A stretch of DNA of 64,000 nt from Streptomyces sp. R21 (GTDB taxonomy: Bacteria > Actinomycetota > Actinomycetes > Streptomycetales > Streptomycetaceae). Below are positions 63,217 through 64,000 of this stretch, piece after piece. The notes beneath the pieces were generated by a model that was given only the letters and a program-made list of their open reading frames with translations, did not search any database and had not been told where the DNA came from. Numbering within the stretch: the first letter of the stretch is position 1; every line of letters starts with the position of its first letter. The position numbers and the translations under genes were made by a program. The stretch lies in assembly GCF_041051975.1 (NCBI RefSeq), contig NZ_CP163435.1:4836001-4900000 (forward strand), written 5' to 3'.

Positions 63217-64000
63217 ATGGCAGCGCTTGCCTTGCCCAAGGACGATGCCCCTCTGTGTCCGCCGCGTTCAGATGTCGCGGCGGGCATCGGAGACACGGGG
63301 GTGGGGGACTTGTCCTACGCGGAGCACCAGTCGGTCTTTTCGGCACCCGCGGTGCCGTTGGGGACTGCGGCTGATGCGCGGGAAATGATCGGGCATGGGG
63401 CGTATACCGAGGGGGTCACCCGCCGATTGAGCGCTGCGACCTTCGCCCGTACGGACTGGCTGGCCGTGCTCCGCGCCGAACTGGCGCGGCTGTGGAAGGA
63501 GTTGAAGGCAGCCTTGCGGAAGCGGTTTCGCTGGCTCTTCCCTCCCAAGGAGGCGGAGAAGGCCCCTGGTCCCTCCGAGCCGGCCCCGCCCTCGGTCGTC
63601 GTCGGTGAGGACTATGCGGTCTGGGTTCGACGGAGGATCAAGAAGTCGAAGCGGCCTGTACCGATGTACGGCTTCCACCAGGAACCCGTGGTGGAAGCCT
63701 CTGATCACGCCATACGCCATATGCGCAAACGGCGCGTGGTCGTCGCTGGGGTGGTCGCGGTCGTCGTCTGGCAGGCCATCGCCAGCACTCTGACAGTGGG
63801 GTGGGCCGCCCTCACCCTGATCGTCGGGGTGTGGGGCGTGTACCTGGTCGAGCGCTACCTGGCACAGACACGCCTCAACGCCCTGTTGGCCGGTGAGCTG
63901 CACGCGGCTCCAAAAGCCGTTCAGGCCCACGCTTTGCCGTACCTCCGCGAGCGCCGCGACAGCGGCGACCGGGACCACTTTCTCGGAGCGGGCCTTCAGG
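63217..64000 (+). CDS. Membrane protein, truncated by the window edge
   Basis: Open frame from ATG 63217 (MAALALPKDDAPLCPP) that runs off the end with no stop; a GTG at 63202 is also possible and the ribosome-binding site is weak. Visible 261 residues: Pro-rich start, a helical Arg/Ala segment (LRAELARLWKELKAALRKRFRWLFPPK), a DNA-free linker with SEPAPPSVVVGEDYAVWVRRRIKKSKRP, and two membrane helices (RRVVVAGVVAVVVWQAIA; WAALTLIVGVWGVYLV). No family recognised from this part. It follows the TerD fusion by 289 bp in which I see no gene. Confidence 0.65.
   Translation, partial: MAALALPKDDAPLCPPRSDVAAGIGDTGVGDLSYAEHQSVFSAPAVPLGTAADAREMIGHGAYTEGVTRRLSAATFARTDWLAVLRAELARLWKELKAALRKRFRWLFPPKEAEKAPGPSEPAPPSVVVGEDYAVWVRRRIKKSKRPVPMYGFHQEPVVEASDHAIRHMRKRRVVVAGVVAVVVWQAIASTLTVGWAALTLIVGVWGVYLVERYLAQTRLNALLAGELHAAPKAVQAHALPYLRERRDSGDRDHFLGAGLQ

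Overview
The window is typical chromosomal DNA of a high-GC actinomycete, almost certainly a Streptomyces. The evidence is strong GC bias at third codon positions, frequent GTG and TTG starts, 4-8 bp start/stop overlaps, an HspR-controlled dnaK operon with HAIR boxes, and intergenic repeats of a kind common in that genus. Most of it looks like conserved core chromosome. Accessory content lies mainly at about 25.8-29.6 kb, 33.3-40.9 kb, 50.4-57.1 kb and after the tRNA at 59.9 kb.

Layout. 0.1-4.7 kb: four-gene overlapping operon (response regulator, histidine kinase, acyltransferase, secreted alpha/beta hydrolase) flanked by two near-identical 18-bp motifs. 4.9-9.0 kb: tryptophan-to-anthranilate catabolism (putative kynurenine formamidase, kynureninase, tryptophan 2,3-dioxygenase) with a divergent TetR regulator. 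9.2-16.9 kb: DUF3151, DHA2 exporter, class II aldolase, pyrE, aldose epimerase, CoxG-like protein, membrane-bound spermidine synthase homologue; several dispersed or inverted repeats occupy the gaps. 17.1-22.5 kb: DUF2617, a Cys/Gly-rich membrane peptide, a secreted protein, a PLP aminotransferase, a PIG-V-like mannosyltransferase, YbjN, a small membrane protein. 22.5-25.7 kb: clpB with a HAIR box and an F420-type PPOX protein.

25.8-29.6 kb is the most unusual part. A small exported peptide with four DVGWQ motifs is translationally coupled to a Rieske-like protein that lacks the Rieske ligands. Next to them are three paralogous LuxR-type regulators, two coupled and the third convergent and overlapping. 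A hexanucleotide repeat at the overlap encodes EQ repeats on one strand and AP repeats on the other. Immediately to the right is the operon for circularly permuted ATP-grasp, alpha-E and transglutaminase-like proteins (29.9-33.3 kb), a predicted peptide-ligase module. 33.3-38.2 kb: a lipoprotein, a beta-propeller lipoprotein, and a divergent EACC1 plus caspase/PQQ-propeller pair that looks like a conflict or cell-death system.

38.3-49 kb: orphan sugar-binding lipoprotein, a membrane protein, hspR-dnaJ-grpE-dnaK (minus strand, HAIR-controlled), a divergent MraY/WecA-family protein, and a large membrane-anchored Fe-S reductase. 49.1-57.1 kb: MhuD-like haem monooxygenase, NAD-dependent reductase, and three FG-GAP exported propeller proteins with an embedded receptor Ser/Thr kinase. 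57.2-59.6 kb: Yip1-like protein, phosphoribosyltransferase, dcd, a 52-residue zinc-ribbon protein. After tRNA-Gly(CCC) the content becomes accessory: VapBC-like toxin-antitoxin, a DUF4236-TerD fusion with a TTA codon, and a truncated membrane protein at the window edge.
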